64,000 bases of DNA from Acidobacteriota bacterium (GTDB taxonomy: Bacteria; Acidobacteriota; Blastocatellia; Pyrinomonadales; Pyrinomonadaceae). A program made the translations under genes and the position numbers. The notes beneath the pieces are model-generated. The model was given only the letters and a program-made list of their open reading frames with translations, was not told where the DNA came from and did not search any database. This document shows positions 37,052 to 46,540 of this stretch, piece by piece (position 1 is the first letter of the stretch; each line of letters starts with the position of its first letter). The stretch is from positions 1 through 64,000 of the forward strand of contig QHXI01000066.1 in assembly GCA_003222895.1 (NCBI GenBank), in the 5' to 3' direction.

Positions 37052-37840
37052 TCATGGTTTCTGCGATTTAGCGGGAGGTTGCGAGTCAGAGCATTCGCTC
37101 TTCTTTTGAATCCACTGAACTCCGGTCGGCGTAATTCTTACAACATCTATCGGTGGCCCAACATACTCGCTGCGCGCCGCGATTTCGGTTTCAATCAGTC
37201 GACGCACACCATCGTTCAAACCTGCTTTCCAAAAGTCAGGCGTCTCTTCGGGCAGGCCTTCAATCGCGTCACTCTCTCCGAGGAACCTGGTAACGATCGC
37301 GCCTTTGCAATCGTCGAGACAATCGTCCGGAATCACGGCCACGCCGATCTGTCCGGGATTGTATTGCAAAGCTCGGAAACTTCTGACGAACAGCAGCGGC
37401 CGTCCATTTTCAAAGCCAGCCACGACGATTCGCAAGAACAACTGACCGCCTTCGATCTTCTTGAAATAGGTCTGAGGTTCGTGAGTTTTCAGGTGCGATA
37501 GCTCAGTAAGCAGTCCCGAAACCAAATATCCCATCAGCACGCTTACTCTGTCGGATGCAGAAGTTGAAGCGTTGGACGCGAGCGCTTTGTTCGCGATATC
37601 AGGAACGCTGAAACCCGTTTGGCGATCGATTCCCAAGCCCTCGATCGCGAGAAATAAGTAGCCGAGCTGACGAATCTTGCAAGCTCGTCTGTTCAGAGCA
37701 TTTCCATACGCGTCCGTGACTTTGCTGTCGGCGCCAATAACAATTTCGTTTGCGGTGCGCGCTACTACGATTGTCGTTGCCCGCGCAGAACTCGCGTGCA
37801 AGAGCATCCAAGCACAGACGCAGAACAACAAGGCTCGCAT
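37052..37840 (-). CDS. Secreted proteasome-like Ntn-hydrolase
   Basis: A 262-residue protein with a 21-residue signal peptide ending SSARA. Signal peptidase cleavage would leave TTIVVARTANEIVIGADSK, which reads like the start of a proteasome beta subunit: Thr22 as mature Thr1, Asp38 at mature position 17 and Lys55 near the catalytic Lys33 position (RRACKIRQLG), followed by a FLAIEGLGID strand. The length also fits one Ntn-hydrolase domain. Family assignment is by pattern only. It would act in the periplasm or outside, activated by signal cleavage rather than self-cleavage. It converges with the selenoprotein gene, 3 bp apart. Confidence 0.7.
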   Translation of the reverse strand: MRALLFCVCAWMLLHASSARATTIVVARTANEIVIGADSKVTDAYGNALNRRACKIRQLGYLFLAIEGLGIDRQTGFSVPDIANKALASNASTSASDRVSVLMGYLVSGLLTELSHLKTHEPQTYFKKIEGGQLFLRIVVAGFENGRPLLFVRSFRALQYNPGQIGVAVIPDDCLDDCKGAIVTRFLGESDAIEGLPEETPDFWKAGLNDGVRRLIETEIAARSEYVGPPIDVVRITPTGVQWIQKKSECSDSQPPAKSQKP

Positions 37841-37852
37841 TTCGATTTGAGT

Positions 37853-38788
37853 CTACAGGTTGTTGCCGAGCGATGTCGAAGGATTTAACCCGCCGGATCG
37901 GTGTGAATGTGGACCCGCGTGCGCGAAAGCTCGGCCCTCGATGGCGCGCAGTACTTTGACCGTTAGGTCGTGAGCTTCCTCGAAACTCTTGTCGCGCTGA
38001 ACCTCGAGGTGAAGATCAACGAACCTGTGGGATCCGGATCGGCGCGTTCTTAGATCATGAAAGCCGAGCACTCCTTGATCGTGATATCGGCTGACTATGA
38101 CCGCGACTCTTTCATCGACATCTTCCGGCAGCCGTCGATCCATCAAAATATTGATCGATTCGTAGCCGACATGCGCGGCCGACCAGAGAATGTAAATCGC
38201 AATCGCAATCGAAACGACCGGATCTGCCCACGACCAACCTGTTAGCACCGTTAACAGCAGCGCAACGAACACGCCGAGATTGATGTAGATATCGGTCGCA
38301 TAGTGCAAAGCATCAGAACTAAGCGCCGGCGAATCGGTCTGCTTTGCGACGCGCCGCAAGCGCACCACCAGCACAAAGCTCACCACGATCGCGATGGCCA
38401 TTGAACCGATACCGATGAACTGGGCGCTGGTCGGATGAGGTTGGCACAGCCGATGAATCGCTTCGTAAATCAGAAATGTTCCTGACAGGCCAATGACGAT
38501 CGCCTGGAATAAGCCGGCAAGCGATTCAACTTTGCCGTGGCCGTAGAGATGATCTTCGTCGGCAGGCCGAGAGGAGATCCGCACTGCGAGATAATTCAGC
38601 GTGGACGAAAAGATGTCCATCACCGAGTCGAGTAGCGAAGCCCATACACTGATTGATGCAGTGAGCCAGCCAGTTCCCGACTTGAGGGCAATCAGAAAAG
38701 CGGCAGCGTAAATCGATAGGAGCGCGGTGGACCTCTTCAGCGCGCTTTCTTCATCCAGATGATTCAAATCACTATTGCGCGGCGCCAT
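37853..38788 (-). CDS. Cation diffusion facilitator (CDF) transporter
   Basis: A 311-residue metal efflux protein. Six hydrophobic helices are followed by a cytoplasmic ferredoxin-like domain (DERVAVIVSRYHDQGVLGFH). Metal-site residues are visible in helix 2 (SLLDSVMDIFSS) and helix 5 (SDALHYATDIYIN). Such proteins export Zn, Fe, Mn or Co in exchange for protons; DxxxD in helix 2 with HxxxD in helix 5 suits Zn/Fe types, though specificity is uncertain. It lies upstream of the Ntn-hydrolase on the same strand, 12 bp apart, and may share its transcript. Confidence 0.9.
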   Translation of the reverse strand: MAPRNSDLNHLDEESALKRSTALLSIYAAAFLIALKSGTGWLTASISVWASLLDSVMDIFSSTLNYLAVRISSRPADEDHLYGHGKVESLAGLFQAIVIGLSGTFLIYEAIHRLCQPHPTSAQFIGIGSMAIAIVVSFVLVVRLRRVAKQTDSPALSSDALHYATDIYINLGVFVALLLTVLTGWSWADPVVSIAIAIYILWSAAHVGYESINILMDRRLPEDVDERVAVIVSRYHDQGVLGFHDLRTRRSGSHRFVDLHLEVQRDKSFEEAHDLTVKVLRAIEGRAFAHAGPHSHRSGGLNPSTSLGNNL

Positions 38789-38865
38789 TTAGCTGATCAT
38801 TACTCCGGGCAGCGGGTCAGTTCAAGGAAGTGCCGCCAAATTGATTTTATGGAAATGTTGCCAGC

Positions 38866-40905
38866 TTAGAACCTGTTTCGATATTCGATGGATGAAGTGA
38901 AGGCCTTGACCATTTCAGCCTGAATATAATTGCCGTTGAATTGATTCAGTTTGCCGAGCCAGAAATTGTAGCCGTCAAAATTTCCGTCCGGCGCTGCATC
39001 AGGGTCTCTCTGCAAATAGCCGAAGTATTCCATCAAAACGAAGGCGTTGTTGAATTCCTTCTGTTGGAATGCGGCGTTCTCGGCGATTTGGCGCAGCGCC
39101 GCGGCGCGCCCCGCCGTATCGCCGGAACCGTATGCCGTGATCGCCGAGTTGCGCTCCTGCGTTGTCGGCATGACTCCTTCTTTCTGAAACAGCTTGTCGA
39201 CATAATCCGCAGCCGCCATGCCGTTCGGATAGAGGCCGATGAATTGCGAACGCTGAACAAACGTTTGCGTGAAGGCAACCTTGTTCGCTTCCAACTGCTG
39301 TTCCCATCCGGGCGCCAGAACTACGACGCCGTTTGAGATCGTCCGTGTATCGATCAGAAACGTCGAACGAGTAACGGGCACGGGCTTCCCACTGATGTTA
39401 CCGAACGACGATTTGTAGAGTCGATACACGAGATATCCGGTTTGTTGAAATTCGATCGAAAGAAAGAACGAAGCGCTGGTATCGATGCGCTTCACTTCGC
39501 GACAACCAACGTCTGCACTGCAGCTCTCAATGTTCTGAGTCCAGAATTGAAAGCCGCTGGAATCGGGTTCGCGTGATAGGAAGTCCACATACTGCTCGCG
39601 GACATAAAAGCGAGGTTCATCGACGATGCTCGGGTTTGCGATGCAGGTGGTAAGCGAGCGTGCAAGATTCATGCGGCCGCCGCTCGTCGTCTTGTCCGTT
39701 AAGGCTGCGTCCGCATCAACATTAGTGATCAATACACCTTTCAAACCGGCCGAGGTTAAGTTGCACCGCGACAAAAGCAACACCGCGGCGCCCGCGACGT
39801 GTGGGGCGGCCTGTGATGTGCCGCTGAAGGTTCCATAGGTGTTGTTGCGCAGCGTTCCGAAGATAATATTGCCGGGCGCGCCGAGATGCACAGTCTTATT
39901 TCCCCAATTCGAGAAGAATGCCAACGCGTCGCGATTGTCGGTAGCGACCACTGAAATCATTCCGGGTTCGTTGTAGTTGCTCGGATAGGTCGGAGTCGTG
40001 CCGTTGTCGTTATCGTGTCCGCCTTTAGTAAAGCCGTCGTTCGCGGTTCCGTTTCCCGCAATCGACACGAACAACATCCCGTTGGCTTCCGCGCGTTGAA
40101 TCTCATCCAGCAGTGATTGAGAGAAGGCTCCGGCGAACCAACTGTTGTTCAGCACTTTGATGTTTGCGAGTCCGGCTTGCTTAAGCTGAATGGCAACTTC
40201 GAGCGCGTCGATCGCGTCCGATAGAAATCCCGAATTGTTACTGTTGAGCCATTTGATGCCGAGCAATTGCGTGCTCCAGTTAACGCCCGTAACTCCTACG
40301 CCGTTGTTGCCCGCGGCCCCGATTATCCCGGAGACGTTCGAACCGTGATTGTGGTCGTCCAGCGGATCGCAGGTATTTGTGATCGTGTTGATGCCGTGCG
40401 TGTTCGCCGGGCAGTTTATTGTGGCGCCGCTGATCGTGACTGAAAACGGCGCCGACGCTGACCAAACATTCGGGGACAGATCGGGATGATTGTAATCAAT
40501 GCCGCTGTCGAGGATCGCGACCACCTGATTCGGAGAGTCATGCGCGCCGCCGTAAGCAACATAGTCCGGCTCGACGTACTCGACATCGTCGCGCTTCGAT
40601 AGTTCCGATACCATCGCGGCGGTAGACCAACTTCGCGAGTGCACGAGCCGCGCGCCTCTGCCACCGAGTTCATTGTCGGAATCGACATCTAATGATTGCT
40701 CGAGGGTCTGACGCGAACCGCGACTCTTGATGTCTCGGTATTTGACGATAACTCGGCCTGCGGCAGCTTCGTGACCGCTTACCATCTCTATCTTGAATTC
40801 AACTGATTGCGGAGTCTGCGCGTGCGAGACATAGCCGCGCCGGAGAGTGAAAATTGCCGTAATCAGAATTGAACTGAGAATTGCGATAGATGCAACCTTA
40901 CGCAT
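38866..40905 (-). CDS. Secreted subtilisin-like S8 peptidase with DUF4214-type C-terminus
   Basis: A 679-residue protease. ATG at 40905 is chosen because AAGGAG lies just upstream on the minus strand; the frame extends to 40980 without a better site. Order: signal segment (IAILSSILITAIFTL), I9-type prodomain (GRVIVKYRDIK to VEYVEPDYV), catalytic domain with Asp in AILDSGIDYNHPDL, His in DDHNHGSNVSGI and Ser in GTSQAAPHVAGA, then a tail of about 240 residues beginning FYVREQYVDFLSREPDSSGF, like DUF4214 modules that help surface attachment. The triad is intact, so an active extracellular protease is expected. Confidence 0.92.
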   Translation of the reverse strand: MRKVASIAILSSILITAIFTLRRGYVSHAQTPQSVEFKIEMVSGHEAAAGRVIVKYRDIKSRGSRQTLEQSLDVDSDNELGGRGARLVHSRSWSTAAMVSELSKRDDVEYVEPDYVAYGGAHDSPNQVVAILDSGIDYNHPDLSPNVWSASAPFSVTISGATINCPANTHGINTITNTCDPLDDHNHGSNVSGIIGAAGNNGVGVTGVNWSTQLLGIKWLNSNNSGFLSDAIDALEVAIQLKQAGLANIKVLNNSWFAGAFSQSLLDEIQRAEANGMLFVSIAGNGTANDGFTKGGHDNDNGTTPTYPSNYNEPGMISVVATDNRDALAFFSNWGNKTVHLGAPGNIIFGTLRNNTYGTFSGTSQAAPHVAGAAVLLLSRCNLTSAGLKGVLITNVDADAALTDKTTSGGRMNLARSLTTCIANPSIVDEPRFYVREQYVDFLSREPDSSGFQFWTQNIESCSADVGCREVKRIDTSASFFLSIEFQQTGYLVYRLYKSSFGNISGKPVPVTRSTFLIDTRTISNGVVVLAPGWEQQLEANKVAFTQTFVQRSQFIGLYPNGMAAADYVDKLFQKEGVMPTTQERNSAITAYGSGDTAGRAAALRQIAENAAFQQKEFNNAFVLMEYFGYLQRDPDAAPDGNFDGYNFWLGKLNQFNGNYIQAEMVKAFTSSIEYRNRF

Positions 40906-41082
40906 GAGACTCCTTCGTTTTGGTAAATCACTTGGTAATAAGCTCGCTTGGCGAGCAATTATTCCAAAAGGGGAAATCAAACCGGGCGAGATTGAGCATG
41001 ATTATTCTAACTCCCAATATTCGAGGAATGCTAGTGCTCTTTTTTACGTGCCTGTGCGGATGTCGCTAACCAGTTACAGGGA

Positions 41083-41868
41083 TCAAAACTGAAACCGAAA
41101 ATATGAGCGTGTGGAGGTTTCGAGGATCCTGGTTCGGCCTTCGACTCGCTTACGCGTATGGGTAAAAGTCTCAGCACTTACCGTTGCGCTTCTACTACGC
41201 TGGCGGGCGACGCGTAAGCCATTCGGAACTGTTGTTAAGCTCGCCGCAAGCTCGCGGCTGTCGCTTGTTTCTGGTCTTCGCAACGCTCGGGATTGACCCA
41301 TGCCGTTCCGAATAAAGAGTTCAATGCCTCTCGCACGTGGCGTCTTGGTGAGCTTAAGCTCAGCTCTCGCGGATGCGAAGGCAACGGGCACAGACTTTCC
41401 AAAACCCAACGCCCGATAGAACGCACCAGCGAAGATAACTCCGGCACGATCTCCAATAGCCCTGCTGATGCCGATCGAATAATCGATCATGCCGGTGATT
41501 GCGGCGGCTTGTTGTTGGGTGAAACACGCATTCAAAACGACCAGGCGAATGTGCGCGCTGTAGAGACTAAAGACGTCCACAAGACCTTGCGGATCGATCT
41601 GTTTGCCTCGGCCGGGTGAGCCTTCGAGTATGAGTTTCTTTGCCTTGCTGCCATGTCCGCTGAAGTGAACGATGTGCGGCTCGTGCTTCATGAGGAGTCG
41701 CTGCAGGTCGCCGGGTCTGATCGCGGTGTGTTTGATCAACTCAAAACGATCGCGGTGCTTTCCTTCCTCCAGTCTCTCGAAAATTTCGCGCGCCTCCTTG
41801 TCGACCAGGATGCGGCTTGTTGTCCAGGGATTTGCTGATAGAAACAGGATTCGGATTTTGTCTTCCAT
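41083..41868 (-). CDS. Stand-alone CHAT-domain (caspase-like) protease
   Basis: A 261-residue protein. Residues about 5-190 form a CHAT domain: KIRILFLSANPW, catalytic His72 in HFSGHGS and catalytic Cys115 in VLNACFTQQQ, followed by AFYRALGFGKSVPVAF. The remaining 70 residues are basic and Ser/Thr/Arg-rich with no recognised fold. There is no signal peptide or membrane segment, so it should be cytoplasmic. Short CHAT proteins of this type are often parts of conflict or death systems with effector-associated domains; here no such domain is seen. It is divergent from a small basic protein and lies 0.6 kb from the TPR-CHAT operon. Confidence 0.82.
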   Translation of the reverse strand: MEDKIRILFLSANPWTTSRILVDKEAREIFERLEEGKHRDRFELIKHTAIRPGDLQRLLMKHEPHIVHFSGHGSKAKKLILEGSPGRGKQIDPQGLVDVFSLYSAHIRLVVLNACFTQQQAAAITGMIDYSIGISRAIGDRAGVIFAGAFYRALGFGKSVPVAFASARAELKLTKTPRARGIELFIRNGMGQSRALRRPETSDSRELAASLTTVPNGLRVARQRSRSATVSAETFTHTRKRVEGRTRILETSTRSYFRFQF

Positions 41869-42145
41869 GACGGCACCTCGTGAGAGAACGCTATGCGATT
41901 GGCGGGACTCGCGCTTATTCCCTTCAGTTGTTATGACTAAACTGGGGCGGCATTACATGCGATTCGAGTGTCGACACCCAGCAGGAATAGATGCAATACA
42001 GGCGTTCATGGAGTAGTTAGGAAACTTAGAATTCGAGATGGCTCGAGAATTCGATGTTACGTTTCGTAAATCAAACCATATTCGGTGGACAGGAAAATCT
42101 GACAGGGGAAAGTTGCGCGTTGAGCGACCGAAAGGAGCCGCAGAA

Positions 42146-42313
42146 ATGCCCACAGCAAGGAAAGCGACGAAACAAGGCCGGGCGAAGAAGACTTCGACTC
42201 AGACTTCAAAGACGAAGGCTTCAGGTACGCGGGTCGGAACGATTGAAGATTGGCGGGAAGGCGGGAGAAAACGTTCGACCGCACGGCGAAAGCAACTGCG
42301 CGACGGTAGTTAG
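42146..42313 (+). CDS. Small basic Lys/Arg-rich protein
   Basis: A 55-residue, strongly basic product (MPTARKATKQGRAKK to RRKQLRDGS). ATG 42146 is supported by AAAGGAG at 42130-42136; the longer frame from 42038 lacks such a site. The composition suggests nucleic acid binding, and TIEDWREGGRKRS may form a short helix. No family is recognised. It is followed by a clear terminator and so forms its own transcription unit, in the gap between the stand-alone CHAT gene and the TPR-CHAT operon. Confidence 0.6.
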   Translation: MPTARKATKQGRAKKTSTQTSKTKASGTRVGTIEDWREGGRKRSTARRKQLRDGS

Positions 42314-42351
42314 TCAACCGCTCAACGACATTTCATGGTCCTCACTCTGCA

Positions 42352-42394
42352 AAGAGGGCAGTCCGTTAGGGGCTGCCCTCTTCGTCTTGTTTTG
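42352..42394 (+). terminator. Intrinsic terminator
   Basis: AAGAGGGCAG (42352-42361) pairs perfectly with CTGCCCTCTT (42373-42382) across an 11-nt loop, followed by CGTCTTGTTTT. It ends the small basic gene and insulates the CHAT operon. Confidence 0.75.
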
Positions 42395-42496
42395 AAGTCG
42401 CCAATCCCTGATCTGTTACAAGTAATTCTAAGTTGTTTTGGTTGTATCTCTCGCGTCATACGTGTTAAATAGTCGCATCAGTTGAAGTTCGTCGTG

Positions 42497-45400
42497 ATGC
42501 TTACGCGTAATATCCCTCACAAACGATCGTCCATCGCGGCGCGCGACGGTTCGAAAAACCAGCAACACAATCGTTCCCTATTCCGCACAACATGGCGTTA
42601 CTTGAAAGGGATATCTCGGCGGGCAGTGAAAGTTTTCCTGGTTTGCGGATTGTTGCTGGCTGCGTCTGTCTGCAGCGCTAAAGTTCGTGCCGAGAAACCT
42701 GAGGTTGCTGATCGGTTAATCGCATAAGCGAATATTCTAGGAGTTCAATGGACTGAAGCGTCTCTGCGAAAGGCCTTAGCAAACTACGACCAGGCTGCGC
42801 GCGCTTTGCAAGCTTCAGGAGAGCGACGGAGCGCTGTTATGGCCTTGATGAAAGCCGGCGAGGTTAGCGCATTGCTCGGCGAATATCGCGAAGCACTCGA
42901 TCGATATCGGCGCGCGTCGATCGTAGCAAACGCTGCGCATGTCGAGCTCGAGGCAGCACAAGCATTGAGCGAGACAGGACGTCTCTATTCGCTTCTCGGC
43001 GAAAACGACGAGGCGAAAACGGCGGTCACGAAAGCGCTTGAATTCTTCATCTCGTTAAATCAAACGAATCAATCAAGTGATGTCAAAGCGGCGCATGCGC
43101 GCGCACTATGCAATCTGGCCGAGGTTCAATATTCGTCAGGGAATCTATTGAAGTCGGCGGAACATTTCCGTCAAGCCCTCGGTCTGTTTCTTGAGGTCAG
43201 CGATAGAGTCGGACAAGCGAGGACTCACTTGTTCCTCGGATACATTGCCGGAAGCTTGGGCGAACCGGACGTGGCGCCAAACGAGATTTCGAAAGCATTG
43301 ACGCTGTATCGTTCCGCAAATGACAAGACCGGCGAAGGGCTTTGTCTCACCGCGCTGGGAATCTCACACTCTCAAAACCGAGAAGCAGACCAGGCGATTA
43401 AGCTGCACACTGAGGCGCGGGACATCTTTCGCTCGATCGGCGATCGACAGAGCGAAGGTATCGCGCTGATGGGTATGGGCCAGGTGTCCGAATTCTTGAA
43501 CGATTATCAAGCCGCGCTTGAAAAATATAGAGAGGCGCTTCGTCTATTTCAAGCAAAGGGCAACATCGATTTCGCCTCCGTGGCAACGTTTAAGATCGCC
43601 AGGGTCTATCGACTATCAGGCGACGGTGATCGAGCACTCACTACTTATGAAGAATGTCTCAAGCTCAGCCGCGCCGCGCAAAAAACGAGAACCGAAGCGA
43701 ACGCGCTTAACGAAGTAGCATTGGTTTACGCCGCCAAGGGAAATCGCCGGCAAACAATCGCCCAGTATCGCAAGGAATTGAAGTTCTATGCAGCGATTGA
43801 CGACAGTCGCGGTCAAGCTGCCGTGCTGAATAATCTTGGCGATTTTTTTTCGCGGATAGGGGAGCCCACGAACGCCTTGACTTCATATAAACGGGCGCAA
43901 CCACTCAGCGAACAAGCAGGCGACAAGGGCGTCCTGATTTTGACCCTGTATAACCTTGCCCGGGCCAGTCGCGACGGGGGTGCGCTTGACGATTCACTTT
44001 CGTATATCAGCCGATCGATCCAATTGATCGAAGAGCTGCGTGCTAACGTCGCGAGCCCAGATTATCGGACTTCTTATTTTTCAGGAGTGCGCCGGAATTA
44101 TGAACTCCAGATCGACGTTTTGATGCAGCTTGATCGCAAACGACCGGGTCAAGGATTCGCTGCGCAGGCTTTCCTTGCGAGTGAAAATGCCCGAGCGCGC
44201 TCGCTCATCGATTTGGTTATCGAATCGCGCGCCGACATTCGTCAGGGTTTGGAGCCAGAGCTCTTGCAGCGCGAACGCGAATTACAGGGGTTGCTGCGAT
44301 CCCAAGCGGAGTACGCGATGGATTTAAAAGGGAAGGGAAATGCGGAAGCTGAAAGCGAGGAAGTCCGACACGAAATAGACCAGTTGCGAAGTGAGTACGA
44401 ACAGATCGAGGGTCAGTTGAGGGATCGCAGTGCTCGTATCTCGACACTGACAAAGACAGCGCCTCTGGAGCTGCGACAGGTTCACAGCCAGTTGGACGAA
44501 AATACAATTTTGCTTGAGTACGCCCTGGGGGATGAACGCAGCTACTTATGGACGGTGACGCGTGATTCGCTGCGCAGCTATGAATTGCCTGCACGCAAGA
44601 CAATAGAAGACGCCGGACGGGAAATCTATAAAGCGCTTACTGCGCGTCAGGAGTTCGAAGATAAACCCGATGGCAATTATCAACGCGACGTTGAAACTGC
44701 CGACGCGTCATACGAGACAAAAGCGGCGACTCTAAGCCGCATGTTGCTTGGTTCAATCGCCAACGAGCTGGGAACGAAACGGCTAATCGTTGTCACCGAG
44801 GGTGTGCTGCAGTCCCTTCCGTTCGATGCGCTGCCGGCTCCACGGGGCGATACGAAGTCGGGCTTGCATATGATGAGCGAAACGTTGCCCCTAATCGCAA
44901 GTCACGAGGTGATTGTGCTTCCGTCGTTTTCGACCCTAACGACGATTCGGGAAAATGCGCGCGCAATTAATTCGCCTGACAAAATCGCTGCGGTTCTTGC
45001 AGATCCTGTTTTCACGGCGAGCGACGATCGTGTGGTGAACGGAAACGAATTCCTTGCGAAGGCAGATCTTAACCAGACCGAGAATTTACCAGCGCTGCGA
45101 GATTTCCAAAACTTGCTTCGCAACGGAAGCACCATGCGGCTGGCCCACGCATCGGAAGAAGCAGATACGATCATGACCATGGTTCCGCGTGGCGCGGGCA
45201 TGGTTGCGAAAGGCTTTCAAGCGAACCGAGAAGCAGCAACCAACTCCTTGGTAGGGCAATACCAAATTGTTCATTTCGCTACGCACAGTTTTCTTAATTC
45301 GCAACATCCCGAGTTGTCGGGGGTTGTGCTCAGCAGGGTAAATCAGGATGGCAGCAGTGCGGATGGCTTCATTGGTTTGCAGGACATTTATCGTTTGAAT

Positions 45401-45835
45401 CTTTCAGCGAATCTTGTCGTGCTTAGCGCCTGCGACACCGCTCTGGGGAAAGACATCGAGGGTGAAGGCCTGGTCGGTCTTGCGCACGCGTTCATATCAG
45501 CTGGATCAAAAAGCGTCGTGGCGAGTTTGTGGAAAGTTGACGACCGCGCGACGGCGGCATTAATGGCTGAATTTTACCGGGCGATGTTGCGAGATGGTTT
45601 ACCACCCGCGGCGGCACTAAGAACAGCCAAGGAAAAAATTAGACATCAAAAGTTGTGGAGCGCGCCCTATTTTTGGGCCGGCTTCGTCCTCCAGGGGGAA
45701 TACAAAGATCCAATTGTAGTCAGAAAACGTTCATGGCACTCTGTGGCCATCGCAGCGCCGGTGGCGCTATTCCTCACGTCCTCAGCCTTTTTTGTTATTC
45801 GCAAACGAAGAAACCGCCGCAAGTGTGACGCGTGA
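42497..45835 (+). CDS. TPR-CHAT protease, interrupted by an in-frame TAA after the signal region
   Basis: One reading frame of about 1112 codons with a single TAA at 42725-42727. The first part (MLTRNIPHKR to a hydrophobic VFLVCGLLLAASVCSA) is a signal or anchor; after the TAA it continues ANILGVQWTEASLRKALANY into about ten TPR repeats, a coiled-coil stretch (about 44200-44450) and a CHAT caspase-like domain with His in VHFATHSFLN and Cys in LSACDTALGK. A final helix (VAIAAPVALFLTSSAFFVI) followed by RKRRNRR anchors the end. No good start lies after the TAA, so the gene is either disrupted or misread there. It heads an operon with a sigma factor and an anti-sigma-like protein. Confidence 0.8.
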
Positions 45836-45900
45836 ACTCATTGACGATTTGCTCAGTCGTGACATGAAGCACCAAACCCCGACATAAAACATTTGCGAAC

Positions 45901-46488
45901 ATGCGTCAACGCTACGAACTACCTCCCGAAAGTTTTGATGAGTTGCTCGCTTGGCTAGACCCGGACCGTGCAGTGGCGGCAGACTTATATCTCGAGCTGC
46001 GGCACTCGCTGGTCAAGATCTTCGCGTGGAATCGATGCTCGGATCCCGATGGGATGGCGGACGAGACGTTAGACCGGGTTGCCAAACAGATCGGCCGCTT
46101 GAAAGTGACATACAAAGGCAATCCCAATCTCTTCTTCTACGGAGTCGCCAACAATCTCATCCGCGAATATCAGAAAAAGATTAAGACGCATGTTCCGATT
46201 GAAGATGTTGACCTGGCGAACGAATCGGCTCAGGAGACCGATGTCGAGCTGTCGCTTGCGCGCGAGAAATGTTTGCGAACATGTCTGCAGGAACTTAGCC
46301 GGGAGAGACAGGATCTGGTGCTGGGATATTATTCCAAAGAGAAGCACGCCAAGATCGACCATCGGGCCGAAATGGCCCGAAAACTGGGCATTTCTATCGA
46401 CAATCTGCGTGTTCGAATGTGCAGAATTCGCGTCGCGCTCGAGGACTGTATTGAAAAGTGCACCGATAAACTTACCAGTGGCAAGTGA
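45901..46488 (+). CDS. ECF-type RNA polymerase sigma factor
   Basis: A 195-residue sigma-70 family protein of the extracytoplasmic-function class. Region 2 is seen in NPNLFFYGVANNLIREYQKK (core binding and -10 recognition), and region 4 in LQELSRERQDLVLGYYSKEK and RKLGISIDNLRVRMCRIRVA, a helix-turn-helix for the -35. Cys residues near the end (MCRIRVALEDCIEKC) are unusual. It lies 65 bp after the TPR-CHAT gene and 52 bp before an anti-sigma-like membrane protein, a layout I associate with acidobacterial CHAT loci. It probably directs transcription in response to a signal sensed by the partners. Confidence 0.82.
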   Translation: MRQRYELPPESFDELLAWLDPDRAVAADLYLELRHSLVKIFAWNRCSDPDGMADETLDRVAKQIGRLKVTYKGNPNLFFYGVANNLIREYQKKIKTHVPIEDVDLANESAQETDVELSLAREKCLRTCLQELSRERQDLVLGYYSKEKHAKIDHRAEMARKLGISIDNLRVRMCRIRVALEDCIEKCTDKLTSGK

Positions 46489-46540
46489 AATGCTTTGCCG
46501 GAATTTTCATAGTCGTAGGAATCGTCGGGAGAGATGACAA

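Noticed and set aside
42725-42727. Recoding as selenocysteine in the TPR-CHAT gene
   Set aside because: The codon is TAA; selenocysteine uses UGA, and no SECIS-like hairpin follows.
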